Source: Alphaproteobacteria bacterium
GTDB lineage: Bacteria; Pseudomonadota; Alphaproteobacteria; Micavibrionales; Micavibrionaceae
Assembly: GCA_021775995.1 (NCBI GenBank)
Contig: JAJFGS010000011.1
Span: forward strand, 277,835-341,834
Length of the DNA: 64,000 nt
Direction of reading: 5' to 3'
Each line of letters begins with the position of its first letter. Position 1 is the stretch's first letter. Under the pieces are notes generated by a model that was given only the letters and a program-made list of their open reading frames with translations, searched no databases and was not told the DNA's origin. Positions 53,468-61,755 of the stretch are shown here, one piece after another. Made by a program: the position numbers and the translations under genes.

Positions 53468-54778
53468 ATGAGAGATGGTGCACGGATACAAAGTTCAATT
53501 GAAATCCTTGAACGTATGCAAAATAGTAAGATTCCAATGGATAATAACATTCGGGATTATTTGCATCATAAACGTTATATTGGTTCTAAAGACCGTAAGG
53601 TTATTGTTGAACTGCCCTATAATGTTGTTCGCGCACATGCGCGCCTTGGTTGGTGGCTTGATAAAGTTGGTTTAGAAGATAGCCCACGTTCTCGTGTTAT
53701 TGCTTATTTAATGCTTGATGGATTATCGTGTCATGATCTTAAAATTCGTTTTGTGGATGAAAAATATTGCCCAGGTGAGTTAAGCGAAGCAGAATTGAAG
53801 GCTATCCAAAAGTTAGAAAATCAAACATTAACGCATGATGACATGCAAGCATCTGTAAAGTGTGAATGCCCAGATTGGGCTAGGGAGCGGTTAGAGACTC
53901 TTTATGGTGATGAGTTTGAGGCGCAGTTAAAGGCTATGCTTGATCCTGCGCCGTTAGACTTACGTGTGAATACAATTAAGATTGATGTTGAGCAAACGCA
54001 AAATTCTTTGAAAAAAGATGATGTTGAAACAGTGCGAACAACTTATTCGCCTTATGGTTTACGTACTTTGGGTAAACCTTATATGAGTGCAACGAAGGCT
54101 TTTCACAAAGGATTTGTTGAAATTCAAGATGAGGGCTCACAACTTATTGCCTACATATGTGATGTGAAACCTGGCATGCGTGTACTAGATTATTGTGCCG
54201 GTGGTGGTGGAAAAACACTGGGTTTAGCGGCTCAAATGGGGGGTAAGGGTATTATTTTTGCCACTGATAATGATAGTCGCCGTCTAGAAAAAGGGCGTAG
54301 GCGTTATAAAAAGGCTGATGTTCATAATATTGAAGTGCGTTCGTTAGAAGATGAAAAAAACAGAAAATGGCTACGCCGTCAAAAAGATGCCATGGATGTC
54401 GTTCTTGTTGATGCTCCTTGTTCATCTTCTGGAACGTGGCGTCGAAATCCTGATTTGCGCTGGAATCAATATGGACCAAGTTTGGATGAAATTAAACTCT
54501 CACAAGCTGAAATATTAGAGCGCGTTGCCGATAAAGTTAAGGTAGGCGGGCGTCTTGTCTATGCTACTTGTTCTTTGTTTGTTGAGGAAAATGAAGGACA
54601 AATAGAGGCTTTTTTAGCCAATCACCCCGAATATCAGTTATTGCCAATACCTGAAATTTGGCCACAAAAGGCAACACCATGCCCTGTTCAAGGAAGTTAT
54701 TTGCGCTTAACTCCCAAAGACCATCAAACCGATGGATTTTTTACAGCTGTTCTTCAACGGCAAAAACAGAATAAATAA
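53468..54778 (+). CDS. RsmB/NOP family RNA cytosine-C5 methyltransferase
   Basis: A 436-residue rRNA or tRNA m5C methyltransferase. An N-terminal helical region precedes the Rossmann domain with VLDYCAGGGGKTLGLAAQM. The catalytic pair is visible: Cys in DAPCSSSGTWRRNPDLRW and Cys in LVYATCSLF. It differs from E. coli RsmB in lacking a full NusB-like domain and may be closer to RsmF-like alphaproteobacterial proteins. The target nucleotide is unknown. Confidence 0.9.
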   Translation: MRDGARIQSSIEILERMQNSKIPMDNNIRDYLHHKRYIGSKDRKVIVELPYNVVRAHARLGWWLDKVGLEDSPRSRVIAYLMLDGLSCHDLKIRFVDEKYCPGELSEAELKAIQKLENQTLTHDDMQASVKCECPDWARERLETLYGDEFEAQLKAMLDPAPLDLRVNTIKIDVEQTQNSLKKDDVETVRTTYSPYGLRTLGKPYMSATKAFHKGFVEIQDEGSQLIAYICDVKPGMRVLDYCAGGGGKTLGLAAQMGGKGIIFATDNDSRRLEKGRRRYKKADVHNIEVRSLEDEKNRKWLRRQKDAMDVVLVDAPCSSSGTWRRNPDLRWNQYGPSLDEIKLSQAEILERVADKVKVGGRLVYATCSLFVEENEGQIEAFLANHPEYQLLPIPEIWPQKATPCPVQGSYLRLTPKDHQTDGFFTAVLQRQKQNK

Positions 54779-54793
54779 ACATAAAAAATACTA

Positions 54794-54823
54794 TTGACAA
54801 ATATGGTATATGCCATATTTATA
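54794..54823 (+). promoter_or_regulatory. Promoter with embedded palindromic operator
   Basis: A consensus -35, TTGACA (54794-54799), is followed by a TATTTA/TTTATA -10 at 16-18 bases. Between them AAATATGG-N6-CCATATTT (54799-54820) is an 8+8 perfect inverted repeat. It overlaps both hexamers, as a repressor site would. The pentapeptide gene starts at 54869, and a MarR-type regulator gene lies 1.3 kb downstream. Confidence 0.6.
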
Positions 54824-54868
54824 GATATAAAGTTGGTACAAACCATTAATATTTATAGGGAGTTAAAT

Positions 54869-55486
54869 ATGTATTTGAAAACAAAATCAGGAAAAATATT
54901 ATTTGAAGGAAGATTTCATACCGTTAAACAGGCCGTTGAGGTTGCCGTTAAGGAGAATATTTCTTTGGATGGTGTAAACTTACGCCAAGCTAACTTAGTA
55001 GGGGCCGAACTTGATAATGTCTCGTTAAACAAAGCTTGCCTTTGGGGCGCAAATCTTACCAGAGCTAATATGACAGGAGCACAGCTTCATGGAAGTGATT
55101 GCCGAAATGCTAATATAAAAGATTGCTGTCTGGCTGAATCTGATTGTAGTGGCGTAGATTTTAGAGGCAGTTATTTTTCAAATACTATTTTTCGAGAGGC
55201 TAATTTAGAAAATACAATATTTTCCTGTCTAAGTTTGTTTAATCAAAATCTAACTGAAATCAAAAGCCTTGAAAATGCAATTTATGTGCATAAAGGCGAG
55301 GTTGACTGCGACCTTTCTAGTGTTCCTATTACTATTCTTGGCTTACCTAAAATCATTATTTTAATGAAAGAAAAAATTCTTATTGGTAATTTTTTATACG
55401 ATATTAATTTTTATAGTGATTTTTTTTCTAGTTTTTTAAAATTCATTGATCAAGAAAAACTATTGAAATTTAAAACACTTAAGTAA
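54869..55486 (+). CDS. Pentapeptide repeat protein
   Basis: A 205-residue protein. Residues about 30-115 have A(D/N)LxX pentapeptide repeats (LDGVNLRQANLVGAELDNVS and more, up to DFRGSYFSNTIFREANLENT), which fold as a right-handed quadrilateral beta-helix. The C-terminal 80 residues are not repeats. Some relatives mimic DNA and shield gyrase, but this cannot be assumed. ATG 54869 follows GGGAG by 6 bases. The gene is AT-rich and opens an accessory cluster. Confidence 0.82.
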   Translation: MYLKTKSGKILFEGRFHTVKQAVEVAVKENISLDGVNLRQANLVGAELDNVSLNKACLWGANLTRANMTGAQLHGSDCRNANIKDCCLAESDCSGVDFRGSYFSNTIFREANLENTIFSCLSLFNQNLTEIKSLENAIYVHKGEVDCDLSSVPITILGLPKIIILMKEKILIGNFLYDINFYSDFFSSFLKFIDQEKLLKFKTLK

Positions 55487-55557
55487 AAAATTTTGCAAAA
55501 CGCAAAAAACCCTAACCAAAAGATAGTGGTCTAAATTCTGTTTTTTAATTTTTTATT

Positions 55558-55580
55558 AAGGGTTTTCAATCAAAACCCTT
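55558..55580. repeat. Perfect hairpin before the 115-residue gene
   Basis: AAGGGTTTT-CAATC-AAAACCCTT, a 9-pair perfect stem with a 5-base loop, no T-run on either side. It overlaps TTGACA (55580-55585). It could be an operator or an RNA structure. Confidence 0.55.
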
Positions 55581-55636
55581 TGACACATTAATTTTTACAT
55601 AGTGTTAAATTTAATGCTCATTAGAAAGGGTAAAAT

Positions 55637-55984
55637 ATGAATGACATGATAACGTTTCAAAATAAAACAATACGCGAAGCTATACTCAATAGTAAATTGC
55701 AAATTTTTGAAGTTAAGCAATTGGCTGAATTGGAGGATAAATATAGAAAGCAATTTAAAATTGCACTTTGTGCTTATCGTTTGTGGCAAAGGCAATATAA
55801 GGATGAAACTGACGTTGTTGAGCTACTCTATGGTCAGTTGAGAGGGATAATTTTGCGACGGAATGCAGAAAATGCTGCGCGCGGCTATTGGGTTATTCGT
55901 CAAGATTTTAGAGTTATTTTTAAAAATTATCTAAGCCAAAATACAAACATTCAAACAAATACAACCATTGGAAAAGTGGCCTAA
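55637..55984 (+). CDS. Hypothetical protein of an accessory cluster
   Basis: A 115-residue, basic, helical protein starting MNDMITFQNKTIREAILNSK. GAAAGGG lies upstream of the ATG. No known domain is visible; a region rich in Arg and aromatic residues (YRLWQRQYKDE, RRNAENAARGYWVIRQDFR) could bind nucleic acid. It lies between the pentapeptide and MarR genes on the same strand. Confidence 0.55.
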   Translation: MNDMITFQNKTIREAILNSKLQIFEVKQLAELEDKYRKQFKIALCAYRLWQRQYKDETDVVELLYGQLRGIILRRNAENAARGYWVIRQDFRVIFKNYLSQNTNIQTNTTIGKVA

Positions 55985-56023
55985 AGGTCAGCTTTTTATA
56001 CATTTTTAAAGGGGAAAGTAAAA

Positions 56024-56275
56024 ATGATTTTTTATATAAAACTAGGGAAAGTACGCGGTTTTAGCGTGGAAATTAACCAGAATTTGGGAATAAAGCCATT
56101 TTGTAACAAAAATAGTTTTTGTCACGAAACTGTTATTGATATACCGTATGTTCAAATTGTATACACCTCGGCACGATGGCGTGCCAAAAAAAGAGTACCA
56201 ATAAGGAGTGCCGCTAATGTCAATAAAAAAACTAAATCAACTACAAAAAGTACTAAACGAATTAACCACAATTGA
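56024..56275 (+). CDS. Possible small protein overlapping the MarR gene
   Basis: An 83-residue frame with a good ribosome-binding site (AAAGGGGAAAG) before its ATG. The start MIFYIKLGKVRGFSVEINQN looks protein-like, but the last third is Lys/Thr/Arg-rich and runs 59 bases into the MarR gene in another frame. It contains the hairpin GGCACG-ATGG-CGTGCC at 56170-56185 in its DNA. Probably real only in its first part, or not at all. Confidence 0.35.
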   Translation: MIFYIKLGKVRGFSVEINQNLGIKPFCNKNSFCHETVIDIPYVQIVYTSARWRAKKRVPIRSAANVNKKTKSTTKSTKRINHN

Positions 56276-56540
56276 TGCGGAGTTTCCATTGCAATGGGCT
56301 ATCGTTTTTTTACGCATTGCACAAGATGAGGGCGCATCCTTAAAAGATATAGCGGATCAAACTGGTATTTCGATGTCTGTGATGTCACGAACAATTGGCG
56401 CATTATCTAATTATCGTCGTATGGGCAAACCTTATGGTATTGTTACTGTTAAGATGGCAAAAGATGATCGTCGCAGAAAAGAGCTGTTCTTGAGCGCAAA
56501 AGGGAAGCGCTTGATTGAGAAATTGCAAAAAGCGATGTAA
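56217..56540 (+). CDS. MarR-type winged-helix regulator
   Basis: A 107-residue DNA-binding protein. The winged helix-turn-helix is seen in ASLKDIADQTGISMSVMSRT followed by the wing VTVKMAKDDRRRKELFLSAKG. It is shorter than typical MarR proteins. ATG 56217 is chosen for AAGGAG 9 bases upstream; a GTG at 56208 is possible. It may control the cluster, for instance through the palindrome at 54799-54820 (inference). Confidence 0.8.
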   Translation: MSIKKLNQLQKVLNELTTIDAEFPLQWAIVFLRIAQDEGASLKDIADQTGISMSVMSRTIGALSNYRRMGKPYGIVTVKMAKDDRRRKELFLSAKGKRLIEKLQKAM

Positions 56541-56556
56541 TTAAATTAGAAATTTA

Positions 56557-56590
56557 AAAAGCCGAGAAGAGAAATCTTTTCGGCTTTTTT
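56557..56590 (+). terminator. Terminator after the MarR gene
   Basis: AAAAGCCGA and TCGGCTTTT form a stem around a 15-base loop, ending in TTTTTT. It lies 16 bases after the MarR stop. The convergent gene ends at 56602, so it may serve both strands. Confidence 0.8.
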
Positions 56591-56601
56591 GTATGTTTTT
56601 T

Positions 56602-57690
56602 TTAAAAGGCTTTAGACCAACCAATTATAATTTTTCTATCACGTTTTAATTGTGGGCCATTTAAATTCTGGTAAACAGGTGCTACAATTTCAGCGGAGAA
56701 ACGATGACCTTTCGCCATACCATTGGGTACAACATAGTTTAAACCTAATCCAGCCGAAATACGCTTTCCGCCATAATGATCAGGGTCGGCGGCTTGCGAT
56801 GGCCCCATAATTTGTGAATCAATACCATCAATTTTGCTTTCATGTTCTGCGGCCAAACGGGCGGATACACTTAGATGAGGAACAAAAGAATAGCTTCCCC
56901 AAATGGTGGCATTATTTTTGTTGCCTAAAGAATATCCTTCATTATTACGTCCCATGCGAAGGGTTGCTAAATACTGTGCGCCCCAACCCCATTTGTCGCT
57001 ATAGCCAGTATAGGTAATGCCGGGTAACAAATCATAGGTACCACTGCCTAATTGCATTCCATAGGCTAAGCGCATATCCATTTGCATACCATTAGGCATC
57101 AGCATACGACCTTCACGACGGATAGATCCTGTGGGCAGGCTAACACCTGCATTTAAATGCACATGATGGTTGTTTTCTTTTAATAAACGGATATGTGAAC
57201 TGACCTTTGCGTCGCCAAATCCTTTTGATGAGGCATGACTTTTTCCCAGAACTGTTGTACCAGCACCGCCTTGGAAGACGGTCATAGTCATGTCTTTATC
57301 GGTGTAATTTCCCATCGCCATCAATGTTACAATATCGGATGGAGCATACATAAAACCAACCATGTGCATATTCATATCCATTTTGGTGGGGACGACCCGT
57401 AAAGTGGCAGGTTGTCCCAGCATACCGAAAAATCGATTGGGGATAGTCGTCACAATGGTTTCAGGCGACAGGTCTGATGTTCCATTGCGATTACCGCTCA
57501 TATTCATATCCATGAAACGGTAGGACAGCATCCATTCATTTTTTTTATGCATATGGTCACCCATGACGCCAATAGGGGCATGACCATCTGCACGATAAAC
57601 ACTATGGGCACCGTCTTCATGGGCTTTGGTGGGATTACCAAAAGCGATTAATGTACTGGCAACTGCACCAGCAAGTAGTAATTTTTTCAT
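56602..57690 (-). CDS. Met/His-rich outer-membrane beta-barrel protein
   Basis: A 362-residue exported protein with a signal peptide to about TKAHE. The sequence has alternating beta-strand patterns and many Met and His residues near the start of the mature part (DHMHKKNEWMLSYRFMDMNM, then MDMNMHMVGFMY). It ends in an aromatic residue (GWSKAF), as outer-membrane barrels do. It resembles the phenol_MetA_deg / transporter-like family found beside copper genes. A DUF2946 gene lies upstream in the same direction, so a copper role is likely but inferred. Confidence 0.78.
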   Translation of the reverse strand: MKKLLLAGAVASTLIAFGNPTKAHEDGAHSVYRADGHAPIGVMGDHMHKKNEWMLSYRFMDMNMSGNRNGTSDLSPETIVTTIPNRFFGMLGQPATLRVVPTKMDMNMHMVGFMYAPSDIVTLMAMGNYTDKDMTMTVFQGGAGTTVLGKSHASSKGFGDAKVSSHIRLLKENNHHVHLNAGVSLPTGSIRREGRMLMPNGMQMDMRLAYGMQLGSGTYDLLPGITYTGYSDKWGWGAQYLATLRMGRNNEGYSLGNKNNATIWGSYSFVPHLSVSARLAAEHESKIDGIDSQIMGPSQAADPDHYGGKRISAGLGLNYVVPNGMAKGHRFSAEIVAPVYQNLNGPQLKRDRKIIIGWSKAF

Positions 57691-57780
57691 TATTTTATAC
57701 CTTATTTAAATTTTTATGAATCCACTCCAAGACCGTCTTTACACGGCCAATAATTTATTGAGTCCGTGTAATCTATATCT

Positions 57781-57816
57781 CGTCATGGATTGCACGCATA
57801 AAGCGTGCAATGACGT
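57781..57816. repeat. Palindromic repeat of the GGATTGC...GCAATGACG family
   Basis: GTCATGGATTGCACGCATAA followed by AGCGTGCAATGAC. The core TTGCACGC/GCGTGCAA is a perfect stem. It lies between the DUF2946 gene and the outer-membrane protein gene. Confidence 0.6.
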
Positions 57817-57829
57817 TGAGTTTTAAAAT

Positions 57830-58198
57830 TTAAATAAGGGCAGGGGGACCACGTGGTTCTTCGTGGGATGTGAAACGTGATAATAAAGAAGTTTCATATC
57901 GCGCATAATTTAGCTTTAAGGCGTGGGTTTTAAATTCCTCTATAGAGAGTGCATCGGATATGAAGCCAGTTAAATGTGCGCTCGAAAAACAAAATTGGCA
58001 TTGATCGACCATTTTATGATTTGGCGTACTGGGTTCTTGATCATTTTCTACAATACGAGATTCATAGCCATTGGCGGTACAAATCTCGATAACGCTATAC
58101 TTTCCACCCCCATTATTTCCCCATGCAAAACCGCAAGCAGGAGCGATAATTCCTGCTAAAAAGGCGGTTAAAGCCGCAATGTGAAGTATTTGGCGCAT
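57830..58198 (-). CDS. DUF2946 family exported protein
   Basis: A 122-residue protein with a signal peptide. The family-like pattern is APACGFAWG..., IEICTANG, a CQFC pair near the middle and a closing RGPP. DUF2946 proteins occur next to copper-import and cytochrome oxidase genes. AGAGGA lies before the ATG. It is divergent from guaA and precedes the Met/His-rich outer-membrane gene. Confidence 0.82.
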   Translation of the reverse strand: MRQILHIAALTAFLAGIIAPACGFAWGNNGGGKYSVIEICTANGYESRIVENDQEPSTPNHKMVDQCQFCFSSAHLTGFISDALSIEEFKTHALKLNYARYETSLLSRFTSHEEPRGPPALI

Positions 58199-58273
58199 AT
58201 TTCCTCTTCAAGAATGGTAATTATTTGCCTTAAATTGACTTGCCATGCAAGGGGGAAATCATTAAATAAATCT

Positions 58274-59881
58274 ATGGAACAGAATGCAAAGATAATCTCC
58301 CCCGAAACCAATCTTAATCACGAGCATATCCTTATTTTGGATTTTGGCTCTCAAGTCACTCAGTTGATTGCCCGTCGCTTACGTGAAAGTGGCGTTTATT
58401 GCGAGATTTGGCCGTTTAACCAAGCTGACGAAGTCAAGATTAAAGCCTATAACCCAAAAGGTATAATCCTTTCAGGGGGGCCATGTAGTGTTTTAGAGGC
58501 CGACAGCCCCCGTGTGCCTGATATGGTTTTTGATATGGGCGTGCCTGTGTTGGGTATTTGCTATGGCCAGCAGGTTATGGTGCACCAATTGGGTGGCGTG
58601 ATTGAAGGCGAAGAAGATAAAACAGGCGGTTCTCGTGAATTTGGTCGTGCTTTTGTTGAGCTTACTGAAGATTCTGAACTTTTCTCTGGTGATTGGGTCA
58701 AAGGATCAAAAGAACAAGTCTGGATGAGTCATGGCGATCATGTGGCTAAGTTGCCTGAAGGTTTTAAACCTGTTGGTAAATCAGACGGCGCACCATTTGC
58801 GGTTATTGCGAATGAGGATAAACATTTTTACGGCGTTCAATTTCATCCAGAGGTTGTGCACACAACTCATGGGGCAGAGCTTTACCGAAATTTCACGCAT
58901 AATATATGTGGTTGTTCTGGGGATTGGACGATGGCGTCCTTCCGTGAGGAAGCTATTGCAAAAATTCGTACCCAAGTCGGCGATTCTAAGGTCGTTTGCG
59001 GCCTTTCTGGCGGTGTAGACAGCTCTGTGACCGCTGTCTTGCTGCATGAGGCCATTGGTGATCAGTTGACCTGTATTTATGTGGATACAGGTATGATGCG
59101 CATGGGAGAGAGCGAGCAAGTCGTTGAACTGTTCCGCAATCATTATAATATTCCGTTGATCCATGAAGATTGTGAAGAACTCTTCTTGGGTAAATTGGAT
59201 GGCGTTAGTGATCCTGAAACAAAACGTAAAATTATTGGCGGTACATTCATTGATGTGTTTGATGATTGTGCGTCTCGTATTGGTGGCGCAGATTTTCTGG
59301 CGCAGGGGACATTGTATCCTGATGTGATTGAATCGGTCTCCTTTACGGGTGGACCATCCGTCACCATTAAATCCCATCATAATGTCGGCGGTTTGCCAGA
59401 GCGTATGAACATGAAATTGGTTGAGCCTCTGCGGGAGCTGTTTAAAGACGAAGTCCGTGCGCTGGGGCGGGAGCTCGGTATGCCTGAAGATTTCATTAAA
59501 CGCCATCCTTTCCCAGGGCCAGGTCTGGCGATCCGTATGCCGGGTGAAATTACCCCTGAAAAACTCGAAATTCTGCGTCAAGCCGACGCTGTCTATATTG
59601 ATGAGATTAAAAAGGCAGGGCTGTATGATGAAATCTGGCAGGCCTTTGCTGTGTTGCTTCCTGTACGTTCCGTTGGTGTCATGGGGGATGGCCGTACCTA
59701 TGAATATGTTTGTGCCATTCGCGCCGTGACCTCAACCGATGGCATGACGGCGGATTACTATCCATTTGAACATGAATTTCTCGGTCGTGTGATGACTCGC
59801 ATGATTAATGAAGTCAAAGGCATCAACCGTGTTGTCTATGACATCACTTCTAAACCTCCCGGAACGATTGAGTGGGAGTAG
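58274..59881 (+). CDS. guaA: GMP synthase (glutamine-hydrolysing)
   Basis: Converts XMP to GMP. The 535-residue protein has an N-terminal class I amidotransferase with Cys in GICYGQQ, His and Glu in FHPEVVHT, then the ATP pyrophosphatase domain with SGGVDSS and the dimerisation domain ending [11 protein letters not shown] 58274 is the only sensible start; the frame upstream to 58181 is antisense to DUF2946 signal codons. Its last 15 bases (ATTGAGTGGGAGTAG) are repeated at 60928-60942. Confidence 0.97.
   Translation: MEQNAKIISPETNLNHEHILILDFGSQVTQLIARRLRESGVYCEIWPFNQADEVKIKAYNPKGIILSGGPCSVLEADSPRVPDMVFDMGVPVLGICYGQQVMVHQLGGVIEGEEDKTGGSREFGRAFVELTEDSELFSGDWVKGSKEQVWMSHGDHVAKLPEGFKPVGKSDGAPFAVIANEDKHFYGVQFHPEVVHTTHGAELYRNFTHNICGCSGDWTMASFREEAIAKIRTQVGDSKVVCGLSGGVDSSVTAVLLHEAIGDQLTCIYVDTGMMRMGESEQVVELFRNHYNIPLIHEDCEELFLGKLDGVSDPETKRKIIGGTFIDVFDDCASRIGGADFLAQGTLYPDVIESVSFTGGPSVTIKSHHNVGGLPERMNMKLVEPLRELFKDEVRALGRELGMPEDFIKRHPFPGPGLAIRMPGEITPEKLEILRQADAVYIDEIKKAGLYDEIWQAFAVLLPVRSVGVMGDGRTYEYVCAIRAVTSTDGMTADYYPFEHEFLGRVMTRMINEVKGINRVVYDITSKPPGTIEWE
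59867..59881 (+). repeat. attL-like direct repeat at the guaA 3' end
   Basis: ATTGAGTGGGAGTAG covers the last four guaA codons and the stop. It contains GAGTGGGA, the core reported for genomic islands that integrate into guaA. An identical copy lies at 60928-60942. Confidence 0.75.
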
Positions 59882-59883
59882 CC

Positions 59884-60810
59884 GTGTTTGAAGAAAAAAA
59901 ATATGGTTATATTGTCAGTGTAATTGAAGGAAAGTTAAACTACAGTAAAGAGCCATTCTTCGTTCTTTCTTTAAATGAAGATGATTATTTTGAAGTATCC
60001 CAAGATCAAAGCAATTATTTATTAGTAAAATTTTTTACTAATAATGTAGAAAAAACATATATTTATCAAAAAGTAGAATTTAAAGATAATGGAGTTTTCA
60101 TTTTTTCTTTTTGTTGGAAAGGGCGAATACCTTGTCTTTTAAAAATAAATGATATTACTATTAAGCTTTATGAAGAATGTAAAAAAACAATATTGATTAA
60201 TAATAACCAAACAGGATTTAAAAAATCTTCTTATAATTTTGAAATACCTAATGATGCTTTAGAGGTAGAAAAGTTTTTTTTAGAAGCATTTTTAGAAATA
60301 CAGGAAAGTATTAGTTCTGATAAAGAATATAAAATATTCAGAGCGTCAGGTTTGTTAAGGCAATTATTTTTAGATGGAGATAATTTCTATAGTAAAATAG
60401 GGAAAATTAATAAATTAAAATTTTTAGTAAATGATGAAGACCCTGATTTCTTATTAGATGAAAGCATACATTTATATATAAGAAGCTTGGAAATTAATCC
60501 AAATTTGCCAACTAAGGAAATAAAATTAGATGAATTTTTGAATTTGGTTTGTTATAAATCAGTTACAAAAAATATGACCATTACAGTTAAAGACATAATT
60601 AGAGCGGTTGCTAACGGTAGAGGAGGCTGTCATTACGGTAAAATAAAAAATCTAAACACACAAGAAAACGAAAACTTTGTTTTAGATCTAGATTCTATTT
60701 TTATTACATTTGGTGAAAAATTAACAGTAATTAAACTCAAAGAAATTTACTTAATTTTTTTAGAAGCTTTATTCCCAACGACAGAAAATATTTTAAAAAA
60801 ATATAATTAA
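59884..60810 (+). CDS. Unknown AT-rich gene in the guaA insert
   Basis: A 308-residue soluble protein. GTG 59884 is preferred since GGGAG (part of the attL-like repeat) lies 5 bases upstream; a GTG at 59872 inside guaA is the alternative. Codon use is dominated by A/T endings and differs from guaA. The second half has a helical domain with a notable loop, AVANGRGGCHYGKIKN, which includes Arg, Gly, Cys and His. No family is recognised. The gene was probably acquired with the insert. Confidence 0.7.
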   Translation: MFEEKKYGYIVSVIEGKLNYSKEPFFVLSLNEDDYFEVSQDQSNYLLVKFFTNNVEKTYIYQKVEFKDNGVFIFSFCWKGRIPCLLKINDITIKLYEECKKTILINNNQTGFKKSSYNFEIPNDALEVEKFFLEAFLEIQESISSDKEYKIFRASGLLRQLFLDGDNFYSKIGKINKLKFLVNDEDPDFLLDESIHLYIRSLEINPNLPTKEIKLDEFLNLVCYKSVTKNMTITVKDIIRAVANGRGGCHYGKIKNLNTQENENFVLDLDSIFITFGEKLTVIKLKEIYLIFLEALFPTTENILKKYN

Positions 60811-60861
60811 GACCCTTTTTTGGAACTATGTACACACACTCATGCTATGAAAGAATAAAAA

Positions 60862-60942
60862 ATGACTGAAAAATTTGATTTAATAAAGAAAATGCTGAAG
60901 GGCTCAACGACGATGCCACAAGGGATAATTGAGTGGGAGTAG
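60862..60942 (+). pseudogene. Truncated copy of the His-rich small gene, ending in the guaA repeat
   Basis: A 26-codon frame reads MTEKFDLIKKMLKGSTTMPQ and then GIIEWE. The first 20 codons copy the start of the gene at 61317 with about 10% base changes, mostly silent, and upstream bases also match. It then runs into the second guaA-end repeat and stops at its TAG. It is a 5' fragment of a paralogue. Confidence 0.7.
60928..60942 (+). repeat. attR-like direct repeat
   Basis: Exact second copy of ATTGAGTGGGAGTAG. It now serves as the ribosome-binding region (GGGAG) for the DUF3147 gene that starts at 60949. Confidence 0.75.
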
Positions 60943-60948
60943 GATAAA

Positions 60949-61305
60949 ATGTGGTATTCCATTTTTAAGGCTGTTTTTTCAGGTGCAATTATTGCCATTG
61001 TATCAGAAGTTGCAAAACGTAGCCCTGCCTTGGGAGCCTTGATTGTCTCACTTCCTATTATATCTATATTGGCAATGATTTGGCTTTGGCATGATACTGA
61101 CGGTGATTTCGAAAGAATTGCATTACATTCTCAAGCAACTTTTTGGTTCGTCTTGCCCTCCCTGCCAATGTTTTTGGTGCTCCCTTATTTATTGAGATCA
61201 GGTGTTCATTTTTATTGGTCTATGGCCCTTTCTTGTTTGTTGACAATAATATTGTATTTTTTGATGATTTTTATTTTAAAACGTTTTGGGCTAAATTTGT
61301 TATAG
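60949..61305 (+). CDS. DUF3147 family membrane protein
   Basis: A 118-residue protein with about four membrane segments, beginning MWYSIFKAVFSGAIIAIVSE. The family-like pattern is VAKRSPALGALIVSLPIISI and LHSQATFWFVLPSLPMFLVL. Function unknown. It starts 6 bases after the attR-like repeat and so was probably the original downstream neighbour of guaA. Confidence 0.8.
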   Translation: MWYSIFKAVFSGAIIAIVSEVAKRSPALGALIVSLPIISILAMIWLWHDTDGDFERIALHSQATFWFVLPSLPMFLVLPYLLRSGVHFYWSMALSCLLTIILYFLMIFILKRFGLNLL

Positions 61306-61316
61306 AAAGAAGAAAA

Positions 61317-61523
61317 ATGACTGCAAAATTTGATTTGATTAAGAAAATGCTGAAAGGCTCAACCACGATGCCTCAAGGAACAGCGATGGGGGCTTCCAAC
61401 CATGTTCATTACCATGACGGTGTAGCTTGCACGCATGATCATTCTAAAGATGAAGACCATAGTAATCATCACCATCATGAAGATGGCTCTTGTTGTGATC
61501 ATGACCATTCAAAGGATAAGTAA
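61317..61523 (+). CDS. Small His/Asp-rich protein
   Basis: A 68-residue protein. The first 20 residues (MTAKFDLIKKMLKGSTTMPQ) are shared with the truncated copy at 60862. The rest is His, Asp and Cys rich (DEDHSNHHHHEDGSCCDHDH), which suggests metal binding, for instance nickel, zinc or copper. The frame upstream to 61143 is not coding. It follows the DUF3147 gene by 11 bases. Confidence 0.75.
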   Translation: MTAKFDLIKKMLKGSTTMPQGTAMGASNHVHYHDGVACTHDHSKDEDHSNHHHHEDGSCCDHDHSKDK

Positions 61524-61686
61524 TAATTTTTCGTCATCCCCGCCTTGAGCGGGGATCTGGAAAAATAAAAAGCCAGACCCCCGCTTTCGCGGGGGTGACA
61601 TGTTGGGTGAAGGCGGGGGTGACATGTTAGGTGAAGGCGGGGGTGACGGGTGAGGGCGGAGCCTACGCGGCAATCGATTTTAATAT

Positions 61687-61755
61687 CGTAACCCCGCACT
61701 TGTTGCGGGGTCTTGCGCCTGTATTTAACAGACCCCGTAATAAATACGGGGTTAC
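61687..61755. repeat. Paired-hairpin element A, copy 4
   Basis: ACCCCGCACTTGTTGCGGGG then ACCCCGTAATAAATACGGGG, bounded by CGTAAC and GTTAC. The spacer between hairpins differs from the other copies. Confidence 0.8.

Larger units (their letters stand above)
59882..60942 (+). mobile_element. Remnant genomic island or inserted segment at guaA
   Basis: The segment between the two 15-base direct repeats is 1,046 bases, far more AT-rich than guaA, and holds one unknown gene plus a broken copy of a downstream gene. It has no integrase, so it would be a remnant or a passive cargo. The repeats and the site match the known guaA integration pattern. Confidence 0.6.

Noticed and set aside
53468..53675. 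Alternative frame at the start of the RsmB-type gene
   Set aside because: It overlaps the methyltransferase gene in another frame and lacks a ribosome-binding site.
58781..59581. A 266-codon open frame on the minus strand
   Set aside because: It lies fully inside guaA, which has all family motifs on the plus strand. The antisense frame is a by-product of guaA codon use.
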